DNA of 64,000 nucleotides from an uncultured Chitinophagaceae bacterium (GCA_937907395.1 CALCII010000011.1:620001-684000), one strand, 5' to 3'; shown: positions 7,736-16,431, numbered from the stretch's first letter. Notes: a model not told the origin generated them from the letters alone. Program-made: numbers and translations.

Positions 7736-9327
7736 CTACAAAAACCACAAATTCTTCTTAGCAAACTCAGGCAAATCATCTCTATCAAAATGGGGGAAGA
7801 TTTCCGCTACCATTTCGGGATAGATTGTAGTTACAGGTAAGTTTTGCTGACTAATGCTTTTCCAGTACATGCGGCTGAACTGGTAGACCTGGTCAATTAG
7901 CTGGCCGATTATTTCCGCTGTTAACTCTTTAGGTTTTGAGGATATTATACTGAGCTTCACGGGGAAATGATAATCCTTAGCTAAGAGGTATACATCTTCT
8001 TTATACTTTACATTGTTGAACAACAGAAATTTATTGAACCCCACGCAAACATAGGTGCCACTCACGGGCATTTTACCGGCGCTATTCATATCAAAGGTCA
8101 GAAGTTCCCTGCTTTCGGTTTTATTTATGGTTATTACAATCACCGGGACATCACCGTAGCCGATTTTGTCAAGCATATCCAAAAAGGGCTGCAGTTCTTC
8201 CGGGTCTGAAATCTCTTTATAAAAGTGGATAATGATTCTCTTTACCTTTTATGTTCTTCAATAAATTTTTCAACGGAATCTTTTATTGAACCTGCCAACA
8301 TTTGGGTTTCGTTGCTACGGTAGCAATTAAAACCTTCAAACTTTCCATCATTGCCGAAACAAAAAGCACTACCCACAAACCGGTGTTGTGCATTGATGGG
8401 TTTAAATGCACCAACGCCGATAATTAATTCATTTTGGCGAACACGTGCTAAACGCCGGGGAATGCCCCCCCATCTTTGCAAGTAAGGCTACATAGATATT
8501 AGGCAGAAAATAATAAAACTCGGGTTTGTCGAGATGCTCTTTATAGATAACCTGTGAGGTGATACCCTTATCCAGTAGTTGTTCCTTTATTTAATAGTAA
8601 GCGTTGTGCTGCGGATGCTCTTTGTCGTCTTTCTTTATAGGACTGATGTAGATAGCTACATAAGTACAATTGGGTTCTAATGAGAATTTATCCAGTTGTT
8701 CTTTTACTTCTTCAAAAATAGTATCATTGTTAAGAAAGGCTGTTTGCTTGGTGGCATCAAAACTAAATGGCTGGTTGATGTATGAAATCAATGGTTCGGC
8801 ATCTTTGGGTTTTCCATTGATAGTGCCATGCCAGCCCTCCATCATAAACTTGTACATATTACCCATTACATAATCTGCATCAGCTTTATTATAGATAAAG
8901 AAAAGGCGAAGATGGTTATCTGTATTTGCCTTTAGCGGCTTGTGTCTTAGAATGCCCAGGCCGGGGTTTATGTCTGTACCGTTTTTAAACTCTAAAATGT
9001 TATTGCCTTTGCCAACTGTAAATACTTCTTCGGAGGGTAGATTGCAAAACCCGTTCGAATCAAGTTTTATTATTTTATTGAAAGTTGGTGTATTGAGGTA
9101 ATGGTTGTAAAACTTTTCAAGCAGGTTGAGGTAAATTGGATAGCGATTTGCCTTTTTTAATTCTTCGTAAATATCATATTGCTTTTTAAGGTTGTAGTTT
9201 AATACCGGATACACATTTTCAAGCTGTTCTTTTAGCCTGGCGGTAATGTATGTTCATAATGCCAAACAGCACCATTGCTCAATACTTTTGTATAAAGCCG
9301 TGTATCTATATCCTGTATTCGGGGTCA
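7736..9327 (-). pseudogene. Decayed prokaryotic Argonaute (MID-PIWI), several frame lesions
   Basis: Frames that look like three separate proteins join into one Argonaute-like sequence. In order they are: RIQDIDTRLYTKVLSNGAV (from about 9321), a frameshift near 9247-9260, a MID-like region (9238-8591), an in-frame TAA at 8591-8593 within HNAYY-stop-IKEQL, then ITSQVIYKEHLDK and LAKMGGIPRRL. A run of seven G (plus-strand C at 8465-8471) shifts the frame there, and another shift lies near 8250. The C-terminal PIWI part reads RIIIHFYKEIS, ITINKTES, KFLLFNN, QVYQFSRMYWKS, NLPVTTIYPEMVAE. The first PIWI aspartate position reads IIGVGAF and the usual RDG is HFY, so even the intact ancestor was probably catalytically inactive. 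N and PAZ domains are not visible. The 5' end abuts the stop of the upstream lipoprotein gene. Confidence 0.75.
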
Positions 9328-9331
9328 TCTC

Positions 9332-10399
9332 TTAATAAAGTAAATGACTGATTAATATGTATCTACGCTCTTCAGTGTTTAATTGCCCATCTTCTGTTAA
9401 AAAATAATAGTTAAACGCTTTAAGGGTCAATTCATAATAGTTGTCGAAAAAAGATATATTTGTATTTGTTAACCCCAAATGGGTTTGCAAATATCCTGAT
9501 GCAGAGCTGCTTCCTGTACCTCCGCCTGAGCTATTGTTAATTTGTCCAAGATTGATAATAGTATTATCAGACCCGCTTCCTGTACCTCCGCTTGATCCGC
9601 CATCTTCCCCACCCATATTATCACTCCATAAAGCATAACTATCACAATGATAAAAAGTTTGATATCCGCCGTTTCCTACTTCACCGCAAAAGCAGTCAGT
9701 AGTATAACAAAAGTCAACATACACCCATCTGGCCGTATGCGAGGCTATTTTATTTGAAATTGGTTTTGTGCGGGATGTATCCTCTTTATATCTGATCAGC
9801 CTTGCAGTTGCAGGCCCGGTCCGTGGAATTTTGGAAAATATACGTTTATCTATTAATACAAAGTTTTCCGTATTGTAAACCTTATTCTGAACAAACATCA
9901 TGAAACCAATGATCTGATCTGCATTTTCGTTTAAGCTTTGCTCAGCATCATTATTATTGTAGTCATTCTTCTTTATTCGCTTGATGCTTAATATTGAGTC
10001 ACCTTTAGCCTTACAGGCGAAAACGCCGTTTACTTCAGTTGTTTTTTCGGGTACAAGAGGAATAAAAATATAGTTTGTATCTGTTTCGTTCGTGAGCCTG
10101 GTTGTTGGTTTTCCTGATTTCGAAGCCAGCAATGATTTTTCCCATTTTGGGAAACCTGCCTGGTTTATTACAGAATTTAAAAATGGTTGTTTTCTGTTAT
10201 AGGAAAGTAGCTTAGCGGAGATCTTTTTAACAGATTCCGGAACTGAATCATTTACTGTAAAGAATTTTTCTTCCAGCAATTTGTTTTCTGACTGAACTAT
10301 TCCGGCTTCTTCGTTTTTTAATTTATTGCAGGCATAAAATAAAAAAATAAAAACTGCAGCCAAAACTGCGAAAGTGTTTTTGTTTCGATTGGTTAGCAT
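9332..10399 (-). CDS. Uncharacterised lipoprotein, possibly truncated at its C-terminus
   Basis: 355 residues with a lipobox FYAC at residue 24 (MLTNRNKNTFAVLAAVF..), so it is probably anchored in the outer membrane. There is a conserved-looking Cys/Trp block near 225-255 (WVYVDFCYTTDCFCGEVG, then YHCDSYALW) and a low-complexity Gly/Ser linker at about 260-300. The last ~50 residues resemble the beginning of a helical domain (LTEDGQLNTEERRYI) that stops soon after. The stop at 9332 is within about 5 bases of the Argonaute relic, so the tail may have been lost at that junction. Function is unknown. A stretch of AT-rich sequence follows upstream to the M23 gene. Confidence 0.7.
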   Translation of the reverse strand: MLTNRNKNTFAVLAAVFIFLFYACNKLKNEEAGIVQSENKLLEEKFFTVNDSVPESVKKISAKLLSYNRKQPFLNSVINQAGFPKWEKSLLASKSGKPTTRLTNETDTNYIFIPLVPEKTTEVNGVFACKAKGDSILSIKRIKKNDYNNNDAEQSLNENADQIIGFMMFVQNKVYNTENFVLIDKRIFSKIPRTGPATARLIRYKEDTSRTKPISNKIASHTARWVYVDFCYTTDCFCGEVGNGGYQTFYHCDSYALWSDNMGGEDGGSSGGTGSGSDNTIINLGQINNSSGGGTGSSSASGYLQTHLGLTNTNISFFDNYYELTLKAFNYYFLTEDGQLNTEERRYILISHLLY

Positions 10400-10507
10400 A
10401 TTTCTTAACGATTAAAATCAATGTTGCCGTAAAAAAGTAATACTAAATAATTAAAAACAACGTAATTGGGTTGGCTAATATTTGATTATTGAAGAATAAT
10501 TTAGTAA

Positions 10508-10528
10508 AAATCCACGCATTGTGGATTT
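10508..10528. terminator. Short hairpin between lipoprotein and M23 genes
   Basis: AAATCCAC-GCATT-GTGGATTT is a perfect 8-bp stem. On the minus strand it is followed by TTTT-AC, so it can end the M23 peptidase transcript, which stops at 10555. The T-run is short, so the call is tentative. Confidence 0.45.
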
Positions 10529-10554
10529 ATTTGAGCAAATAATTACCGCATTCA

Positions 10555-11526
10555 TCAATCGAAACTCTGGTTGCCGGTAGCAGCCATCTTCAGCATACGG
10601 TCGAATTGTTCTGGTGTGAGATCATTGTAGAAGAAATAAATGGGATCGAGGGGTTTGCCATTTTTGTGTACTTCGTAATGCAGGTGCGGACCGGTACTTT
10701 TTCCGGTGCTGCCCACCCAGCCAATCACTTCGCCACGTGTTACCCGCTGTCCGGGTCTTGCTTTGATGCGTACCATATGTCCGTACAAGGTCTCATAGCT
10801 GAACCCATGGCTGATGATCACATGGTTACCATATCCGTCACCGGTATTGCCGGCTAAACGAACCACACCATCGGCAGTTGCATACACAGGCGTGCCCTGC
10901 GGTGCTGCAAAATCAAGTCCGGCGTGAAATTTTGTTGTTTTATAAACAGGATCAATCCGGTAGCCAAAACCGGAAGCCATTCTCGAAAGGTCTTTATTGC
11001 TCACGGGTTGTATAGCCGGTGTGGCCGCCAGCAGTGCTTCCTTATTCTTAACCATATCTTCAATGGCATTGAAAGAAGCATTTTGTGCATACAAACGACT
11101 GCGCAGGTTTTTTAATTGAACAATGATTGAGCTGTTCAACTCTTCATCGGTGAGGGAGGCAATCAGCCGGTCTTCCTGCTGTTGCTCTATCATTTTGGTT
11201 CGTAAACTATCCGGAATAGGGTTGGCTTCAAAAATGGAACGATACACCTGGTTATCCCTTTTTTCAATTTCTTTCAGTTGCTGGCTCATCCGCTTCACTT
11301 CGGCTTCAATGAGCTCCTGCTTGTCACTGAGACGTTCATTTTCACGCAGCAGCCGTTGTTCATTGGCCGATGGGAAATAACGATACGCCATTTGCATGAA
11401 TAAAAACCCGGCTACAGCAACCGCTGCCACAAAACTGAACACACGCAGCAACTTTACCCTCAGGGGCGTCACCAGTTTTTCATACCGGAGCGTATGTGTG
11501 TTATAGAAATATTTGATTTTTTTCAT
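10555..11526 (-). CDS. M23 family (LytM-type) murein peptidase, membrane-anchored
   Basis: 323 residues. A cytoplasmic basic N-terminus is followed by one membrane segment (about 28-48, VFSFVAAVAVAGFLFM) and a charged coiled coil (about 55-105). The LytM domain has FHAGLDFAAPQGTPVYA near residue 200, YGNHVIISHG, and STGPHLHYEVHKNGKP near 280. The zinc ligands His and Asp of HAGLD and the HLH motif are all present, so it should be an active endopeptidase of cell-wall cross-links, or a morphogenesis factor. It is divergent from alaS, separated by 117 bases that hold the alaS promoter. Confidence 0.92.
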   Translation of the reverse strand: MKKIKYFYNTHTLRYEKLVTPLRVKLLRVFSFVAAVAVAGFLFMQMAYRYFPSANEQRLLRENERLSDKQELIEAEVKRMSQQLKEIEKRDNQVYRSIFEANPIPDSLRTKMIEQQQEDRLIASLTDEELNSSIIVQLKNLRSRLYAQNASFNAIEDMVKNKEALLAATPAIQPVSNKDLSRMASGFGYRIDPVYKTTKFHAGLDFAAPQGTPVYATADGVVRLAGNTGDGYGNHVIISHGFSYETLYGHMVRIKARPGQRVTRGEVIGWVGSTGKSTGPHLHYEVHKNGKPLDPIYFFYNDLTPEQFDRMLKMAATGNQSFD

Positions 11527-11563
11527 GACGGCAATAAATCCGTATCTGTGCTCAGCTTTAACG

Positions 11564-11571
11564 TACCTTTG
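11564..11571 (+). promoter_or_regulatory. Candidate alaS promoter -7 element
   Basis: TACCTTTG fits TAnnTTTG. It lies about 72 bases before the alaS start, leaving room for an ordinary leader. No convincing TTTG was seen at -33. Confidence 0.4.
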
Positions 11572-11643
11572 CTACCCATTTACAAGGGGCAACAAAGATA
11601 GTGAGTAGCCCCTGCAAAAATCAACCCAAATTCAGGAATTCGT

Positions 11644-14259
11644 ATGATGACGGCAGCAGAAATCAGGCAGAAGTTTTTAGACTTTTTTGCATCCAGGCAA
11701 CATGAAATTGTGCCCTCAGCCCCGATTGTGGTGAAAAACGACCCCACGTTGTTGTTTACCAATGCAGGTATGAACCAGTTTAAGGATTATTTCCTGGGCA
11801 ACCGCCAGCCTTCCAGCACACGTATAGCCGATACGCAGAAATGTCTCCGTGTAAGTGGCAAGCATAATGATCTGGAGGAAGTTGGCGTGGACACTTACCA
11901 TCATACGATGTTTGAAATGCTGGGCAACTGGAGCTTTGGCGATTATTTCAAAAAAGAAGCCATTGCCTGGAGTTGGGAACTGCTTACCGAAGTGTATGGA
12001 ATTCCGAAAGATCGGTTATATGTGACCGTTTTCGAAGGTGACGCCAATGAAAACCTGCCGAAGGATGAAGAAGCATGGGCCGAATGGAAGAAAGTGATTG
12101 CAGAAGACCGCATCCTCCTCGGAAAGAAAAAAGATAATTTTTGGGAAATGGGTGATACAGGTCCCTGTGGCCCCTGTACCGAAATTCATGTGGACTGCCG
12201 TACCGACGATGAAAGAAAAGCAATAGATGGAAAAGCACTGGTGAACAACGATCATCCGCAGGTGATTGAAATCTGGAACAATGTGTTTATCCAGTTCAAC
12301 CGTTTGAAAGATGGTTCCCTGGAACCGCTGCCTGCCCGCCACGTGGATACGGGTATGGGACTGGAACGACTGGTTCGTGTACTGCAGAATAAACAAAGCA
12401 ACTACGATACAGATATCTTCTCCGGCACCATTGCAGCTACCGAAAAACTGGTGGGTAAAACATACAAGGCCGGTGATGACAAAGAAAGCATTGCCTTCCG
12501 TGTGATTGCCGATCATATCCGGGCTATTTGTTTCACGATTGCCGACGGACAGTTACCATCCAATACCGGCGCCGGTTATGTGATCCGCCGTATTCTTCGC
12601 CGTGCCGTTCGTTATTATTATTCTTACCTGGATTATAAACAAACTTTACTGCATCAACTGGTGCCTGTACTGGCAACACAGTTTGAAAACGTGTTTCCCG
12701 AATTGAAAGCACAGGAAGCTTTTGTGTTAAAAGTGGTGAAAGAAGAAGAGGATGCTTTCTTGCGAACGCTTGACAAAGGATTGAAACGTATTGATGATAT
12801 CATTGGTGCATCCAAAGGAATCATTGAAGGGAAAGCAGCATTTGAATTGTTTGATACTTATGGCTTCCCGATTGATCTTACACGATTGATAGCTGCCGAA
12901 AACAAATTGTCGGTTGATGAAGCTGGTTTTGAAAAAGAAATGCAGCAACAGAAAGAACGTAGCCGTGCTGCTACAGCTCTTGATACAGAAGATTGGGTAG
13001 TGTTGAAGGAAGGCGAAAACAAATTTGTTGGTTATGATTCACTGGAAGCAAAAGCAGAAGTGATCAAATACCGCAAAGTGAAAGCCAAAGGAAAAGAGTC
13101 GTACCAGTTTGTGCTGAGCCAGACTCCTTTTTATGCAGAAAGTGGCGGACAGGTGGGCGATAAAGGATTGCTTCAGTTTGCCAATGAAACGATTGAAGTC
13201 TTTGATACAAAGAAAGAAAATGATCTCATCATTCATTTTACAGCGCAACTTCCTGCTACGGTTTCATCAGATGTATTGGCTAAAGTAGATGCCACCAAAC
13301 GGAAACATACGGCCCTGCATCACTCTGCCACGCATCTCATGCACGCTGCATTGCGACAGGTATTAGGAACCCATGTGGCACAGAAAGGAAGTATGGTGAA
13401 CGACCAGTATCTCCGTTTCGACTTTTCTCATTTCGCTAAAATGACGAATGAAGAAATCGCAAAAGTGGAAGCCATTGTGAATGAAAAAATCCGTGAAAAC
13501 ATTCCGGTGGTGATCAAGTCTATGCCTAAAGAAGAAGCGATTGCTCTGGGCGCTATGGCTTTGTTTGGTGAAAAATATGCCGATGTGGTACGGGTGGTGA
13601 TTATGGATCCCAACTACTCGATTGAATTGTGCGGAGGTACACACGTGGGAGCGACAGGTGAAATCGGGATCTTCAAAATCACATCCGAAAGTGCGGTGGC
13701 TGCCGGTGTAAGAAGGGTGGAAGCTGTAACCGGACTGGCGGCAGAACAATACTTCAACGATAAACTGCAACTGATCGATACCGTTAGTGAGACGTTAAAG
13801 AATCCAAAAGATCTTTCCAAAGCAGTGGAAAACCTGCAACAGGAAAACAATGAACTGAAGAAAAAACTGGAGCGCCTCGAAGCCCGTCAGCTTGTAGGCA
13901 TCCGTAACGAACTGCTGCAAAAAGATGAAATCATCAACGGCATCACCTTCATCGGCGATATTATTGAAGTATCGAATGCAGATGCATTGAAAAAAATCTG
14001 CTTTGATCTTAAGAATAATCTTACCGAATATGTGGCTGTATTAGCAGCAAATATTGATGGCAAAGCATTTGTTGCCGTTGGTATGTCGGATGTGGTGGCG
14101 GCTGCTAAAAATCTCGATGCCGGAAAAATCATCAAAGAACAAGTGGCACCGCTGATCAAAGGTGGTGGTGGCGGACAAAAAACCCTGGCTACGGCTGGCG
14201 GACAAGACGCCGGGCAATTGCAACAGGTGATCGACAAAGTAAAGAGTCTGCTGGTTTAA
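11644..14259 (+). CDS. alaS: Alanine--tRNA ligase
   Basis: 871 residues, normal for AlaRS. The N-terminal class II catalytic core contains TNAGMNQFKDYFLG, HHTMFEMLGNWSFGDYFK and GMGLERLVRVLQ. The editing domain carries HHSATHLMHAALRQ near residue 558 and CGGTHV near 662, the zinc-binding and editing motifs that clear Ser- and Gly-tRNA(Ala). The C-Ala domain follows a coiled coil (LQQENNELKKKLERLEA) and ends in a glycine-rich KGGGGGQKTLATAGGQ segment. The start is MMTAAEIRQKF; either ATG (11644 or 11647) is possible. Its TAA overlaps the ATG of the GNAT gene by one base. Confidence 0.97.
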   Translation: MMTAAEIRQKFLDFFASRQHEIVPSAPIVVKNDPTLLFTNAGMNQFKDYFLGNRQPSSTRIADTQKCLRVSGKHNDLEEVGVDTYHHTMFEMLGNWSFGDYFKKEAIAWSWELLTEVYGIPKDRLYVTVFEGDANENLPKDEEAWAEWKKVIAEDRILLGKKKDNFWEMGDTGPCGPCTEIHVDCRTDDERKAIDGKALVNNDHPQVIEIWNNVFIQFNRLKDGSLEPLPARHVDTGMGLERLVRVLQNKQSNYDTDIFSGTIAATEKLVGKTYKAGDDKESIAFRVIADHIRAICFTIADGQLPSNTGAGYVIRRILRRAVRYYYSYLDYKQTLLHQLVPVLATQFENVFPELKAQEAFVLKVVKEEEDAFLRTLDKGLKRIDDIIGASKGIIEGKAAFELFDTYGFPIDLTRLIAAENKLSVDEAGFEKEMQQQKERSRAATALDTEDWVVLKEGENKFVGYDSLEAKAEVIKYRKVKAKGKESYQFVLSQTPFYAESGGQVGDKGLLQFANETIEVFDTKKENDLIIHFTAQLPATVSSDVLAKVDATKRKHTALHHSATHLMHAALRQVLGTHVAQKGSMVNDQYLRFDFSHFAKMTNEEIAKVEAIVNEKIRENIPVVIKSMPKEEAIALGAMALFGEKYADVVRVVIMDPNYSIELCGGTHVGATGEIGIFKITSESAVAAGVRRVEAVTGLAAEQYFNDKLQLIDTVSETLKNPKDLSKAVENLQQENNELKKKLERLEARQLVGIRNELLQKDEIINGITFIGDIIEVSNADALKKICFDLKNNLTEYVAVLAANIDGKAFVAVGMSDVVAAAKNLDAGKIIKEQVAPLIKGGGGGQKTLATAGGQDAGQLQQVIDKVKSLLV

Positions 14260-14762
14260 TGCATATTGTTCTCGAAACAAAACATCTCTATCTGCGCCGG
14301 TTTACCGGCGCAGATGCTTTATTGATACTGGAGCTCAACAGTTTTCCGGAAGTGGTGAGGTATGTCCACGAACCGGTGATGACAGATCTGTCCCAAGCAG
14401 AGGATGTGTTAATGAACATCATTCTACCTCAATACGAACGCAACCTCGGCCGCTGGGCCATGCATCAGAAAACCGATGATGCATTTGTAGGTTGGTGTGG
14501 TTTGAAATTTCGTCCGGAGCTCGATGAAATTGATCTTGGCTATCGACTCCATCCCAACTACTGGGCCCGGGGTTATGCATTTGAAGCTGCATTAGCCACG
14601 CTGGAGTATGGCCATCGGCAATTGAATCTCAGCCGGATAACTGGCCGTGCACACATCGAAAATATCGCCTCTCTCAAAATCCTGCGCAAAATAGGAATGC
14701 AGTTCCGCTGCTTCGAAACCGTGGATGATTGTCCCGTGGAAACCTATGACTCTTTCCAATAA
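14259..14762 (+). CDS. GNAT family N-acetyltransferase (RimJ/RimL type)
   Basis: 167 residues. It begins LETKHLYLRRFTGADALLILEL, followed by DEIDLGYRLHPNYWARGYAFEAALATLEYG and NIASLKILRKIGM, the acetyl-CoA-binding A motif and the C-terminal helix of the GNAT_3 group. It probably acetylates an amine or a protein N-terminus; the substrate is unknown. The start codon overlaps the alaS stop (TAATG), so translation is coupled. A strong terminator lies about 100 bases downstream. Confidence 0.88.
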   Translation: MHIVLETKHLYLRRFTGADALLILELNSFPEVVRYVHEPVMTDLSQAEDVLMNIILPQYERNLGRWAMHQKTDDAFVGWCGLKFRPELDEIDLGYRLHPNYWARGYAFEAALATLEYGHRQLNLSRITGRAHIENIASLKILRKIGMQFRCFETVDDCPVETYDSFQ

Positions 14763-14810
14763 TTGAAAGCCTTCAATAAAGAGCTTGCGAAAATAGTAAC
14801 ACGTATCTGG

Positions 14811-14855
14811 GCCCTGTAGCTCTTAAGCACAGTACTACAACAGCTAAATCAGGGC
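14811..14855 (+). other. Imperfect hairpin upstream of terminator, possible structured RNA
   Basis: GCCCTGTAGCT (14811-14821) can pair with AGCT-AAAT-CAGGGC (14842-14855) around a 20-base loop. A 9-bp terminator hairpin follows 4 bases later. The arrangement resembles a small transcript or a leader with its own terminator in the 269-base gap between the GNAT and PDZ genes. No known RNA family was recognised. Confidence 0.3.
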
Positions 14856-14859
14856 TCCT

Positions 14860-14898
14860 CCCGGGATTGTGCTGTCTTAATCCCGGGTGTCTTTTTTT
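14860..14898 (+). terminator. Rho-independent terminator after alaS-GNAT
   Basis: CCCGGGATT (14860-14868) pairs perfectly with AATCCCGGG (14879-14887) around a 10-base loop and is followed by TGTC and seven T. It should end the alaS-GNAT transcript and insulate the PDZ gene. Confidence 0.8.
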
Positions 14899-15031
14899 GG
14901 TCCTTTTTTGGACAAGCAAAAAAGGACAATATAAATTTAGCGACCCCGAAGGGAGGGTAATTTTAACAAATCCGAAATTCTTCGTAAATAAGAAAGTTTT
15001 CGTACATTCGTTTCAACAAATAAATTCTTTT

Positions 15032-16150
15032 ATGAAACGAATACTCACGAAAACAGTTGCCCTTTTGCTGGCAAGCCCGGTTTTGTTCTCATCTCCTTCC
15101 ATTGCCCAGCAACGGGAAAAGAAAGAGCGGATCGTTATTGAGCAGAAAGGTGGCAAAAAAGACAAAATGATCATTGAAATTGATGGCGACAAAGTGAAAG
15201 TAAATGGTCAGCCGGTTGAAAAAGGCGATAGTAATATTGTGATCTATCGTTATGAAGGTTCGGGCGATATGTTCCGTGCTCCCAAATCACCCAAAATTAA
15301 AGTGTTGCCTTATGGTCCCATGGAGCCGCACGGTGGATGGGATTTCCAGTTTCGTCAGTACGGTCAGCAAATGCGGGAGTATGGCGATCAGATGCGCAGG
15401 AAAAGCGGACAAATGCGTATCAAAATGAAGGATATGAAAGAGAAGTTGAAAAACACTCCGTTCCTCGGTGTTCAGACAGAAGATCATGAAAAAGGGGCGG
15501 TGATCACCAGGGTTGAAAAAGGCTCTGCTGCTGAAAAAGCCGGATTAAAAGAGGGGGATATCATTACAAAAGTGAACGATACAGAAATTGAAAATCCCAA
15601 TAAATTATCACAAGCCATACGCAACCAGAAGCCAGGCGATGAGGTGAAAATTTCTTATATACGAGATAAGAAAAAGAAATCAACTAAAGCTGAATTGGGT
15701 AATATTAAACTACCGGATGATGTCAATTTTAATATAGAAATCCCGGACCTGCCCGAATTACCTCCTTTACCCACCATGCCTGAGTTTAAGTTTGATAAAG
15801 ATCTCCAGTTTGAATACCTGCATCCATGGAATTCCGATGGTATGAATGGTGACTTGCAATGGTTCCATAATCGCCCCAGGTTGGGTGCCACCATCCAGGA
15901 TACAGAAGAAGGGAACGGTGTGAAAATTATTGAAGTGGATGAAGGCTCTGCTGCAGCCAAAGGCGGATTGCAGAAAGATGATATAGTAACAGAAATCAAT
16001 GGCAAGAAAATCGTAAGTGTCCGTGATGCCCGTGAAGCGTTGAGAGATGCCGGTGAAAAAAATACCTGGAACATACAGGTGCTCAGAAACGGTAAACCAG
16101 CTACCATTGAAATCAAAATTCCAAAGGAATTAAAGAAAGCAGATCTCTGA
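15032..16150 (+). CDS. Exported protein with two PDZ domains and no protease domain
   Basis: 372 residues from ATG 15032, where a clear signal peptide starts (MKRILTKTVALLLASPVLF..SIAQ). A longer frame from 14867 runs through the terminator and is rejected. PDZ 1 spans about 140-225 (FLGVQTEDHEKGAVITRVEKG, AAEKAGLKEGDIITKVND). PDZ 2 spans about 285-365 (RLGATIQDTEEGNGVKIIEV, GLQKDDIVTEINGKKI). They are joined by a proline-rich linker (PDLPELPPLPTMPEF). The first 130 residues are basic and Met/Gln-rich. No trypsin-like Ser-His-Asp domain is present, so it is a scaffold or regulator of envelope proteolysis and not a DegP protease; that role is inferred. Confidence 0.85.
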   Translation: MKRILTKTVALLLASPVLFSSPSIAQQREKKERIVIEQKGGKKDKMIIEIDGDKVKVNGQPVEKGDSNIVIYRYEGSGDMFRAPKSPKIKVLPYGPMEPHGGWDFQFRQYGQQMREYGDQMRRKSGQMRIKMKDMKEKLKNTPFLGVQTEDHEKGAVITRVEKGSAAEKAGLKEGDIITKVNDTEIENPNKLSQAIRNQKPGDEVKISYIRDKKKKSTKAELGNIKLPDDVNFNIEIPDLPELPPLPTMPEFKFDKDLQFEYLHPWNSDGMNGDLQWFHNRPRLGATIQDTEEGNGVKIIEVDEGSAAAKGGLQKDDIVTEINGKKIVSVRDAREALRDAGEKNTWNIQVLRNGKPATIEIKIPKELKKADL

Positions 16151-16172
16151 TAGTTATATATTCTCATGTTGC

Positions 16173-16203
16173 GCCCGCAGGAGTCAATACCTGCGGGCTT
16201 TTT
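16173..16203 (+). terminator. Rho-independent terminator of the PDZ gene
   Basis: GCCCGCAGG (16173-16181) and CCTGCGGGC (16190-16198) form a perfect 9-bp stem with an 8-base loop, followed by five T. It lies 23 bases after the PDZ stop codon. Confidence 0.9.
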
Positions 16204-16221
16204 GTTTGTCTTTTTGTGACT

Positions 16222-16370
16222 TTAACCCAGATTTTGCAGTAGAACTGCAAAATCTGCCCGAAGGGCCGACGAAAGCCCAAAATTGGCTTTGTCGGGGTTA
16301 ACCCTGACCAAAAAGCAAAGCTTTTTGCGTCAGCCGAAGGCAAATTTTGCTATTGCAAAATTTGGGTTAA
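16222..16370. repeat. Inverted pair of REP-like modules, each with two hairpins
   Basis: The element consists of two ~75-80-base modules, each bounded by TTAACCC and GGGTTAA and sharing the central GGGTTAACCC (16295-16304). Module 1 holds hairpins 16229-16255 (AGATTTTGCAG stem) and 16266-16295. Module 2 holds 16305-16332 (CAAAAAGC stem) and 16341-16364 (CAAATTTTGC stem). The reverse complement of module 2 aligns to module 1 along its whole length with substitutions that keep the stems. This is the layout of a bacterial interspersed mosaic (BIME-like) pair. It lies between the PDZ terminator and the gatB promoter. Confidence 0.75.
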
Positions 16371-16396
16371 TAACCGTTCCTTCGGCTCAAAAAGGA

Positions 16397-16404
16397 TATT
16401 TTTG
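16397..16404 (+). promoter_or_regulatory. Candidate gatB promoter -7 element
   Basis: TATTTTTG matches TAnnTTTG and lies 27 bases before the gatB ATG, just downstream of the hairpin pair. Confidence 0.45.
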
Positions 16405-16431
16405 TGCCCGTTCAGAAAATAAGCAAACTAT

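Noticed and set aside
8591..9214. Independent hypothetical gene (and 8242-8481, 7736-8182)
   Set aside because: The frames join into one PIWI-type protein by order and motifs; the breaks are lesions, not gene boundaries.
14867..15031. N-terminal extension of the PDZ protein
   Set aside because: It runs out of a terminator hairpin and a T-run; the signal peptide starts at ATG 15032.
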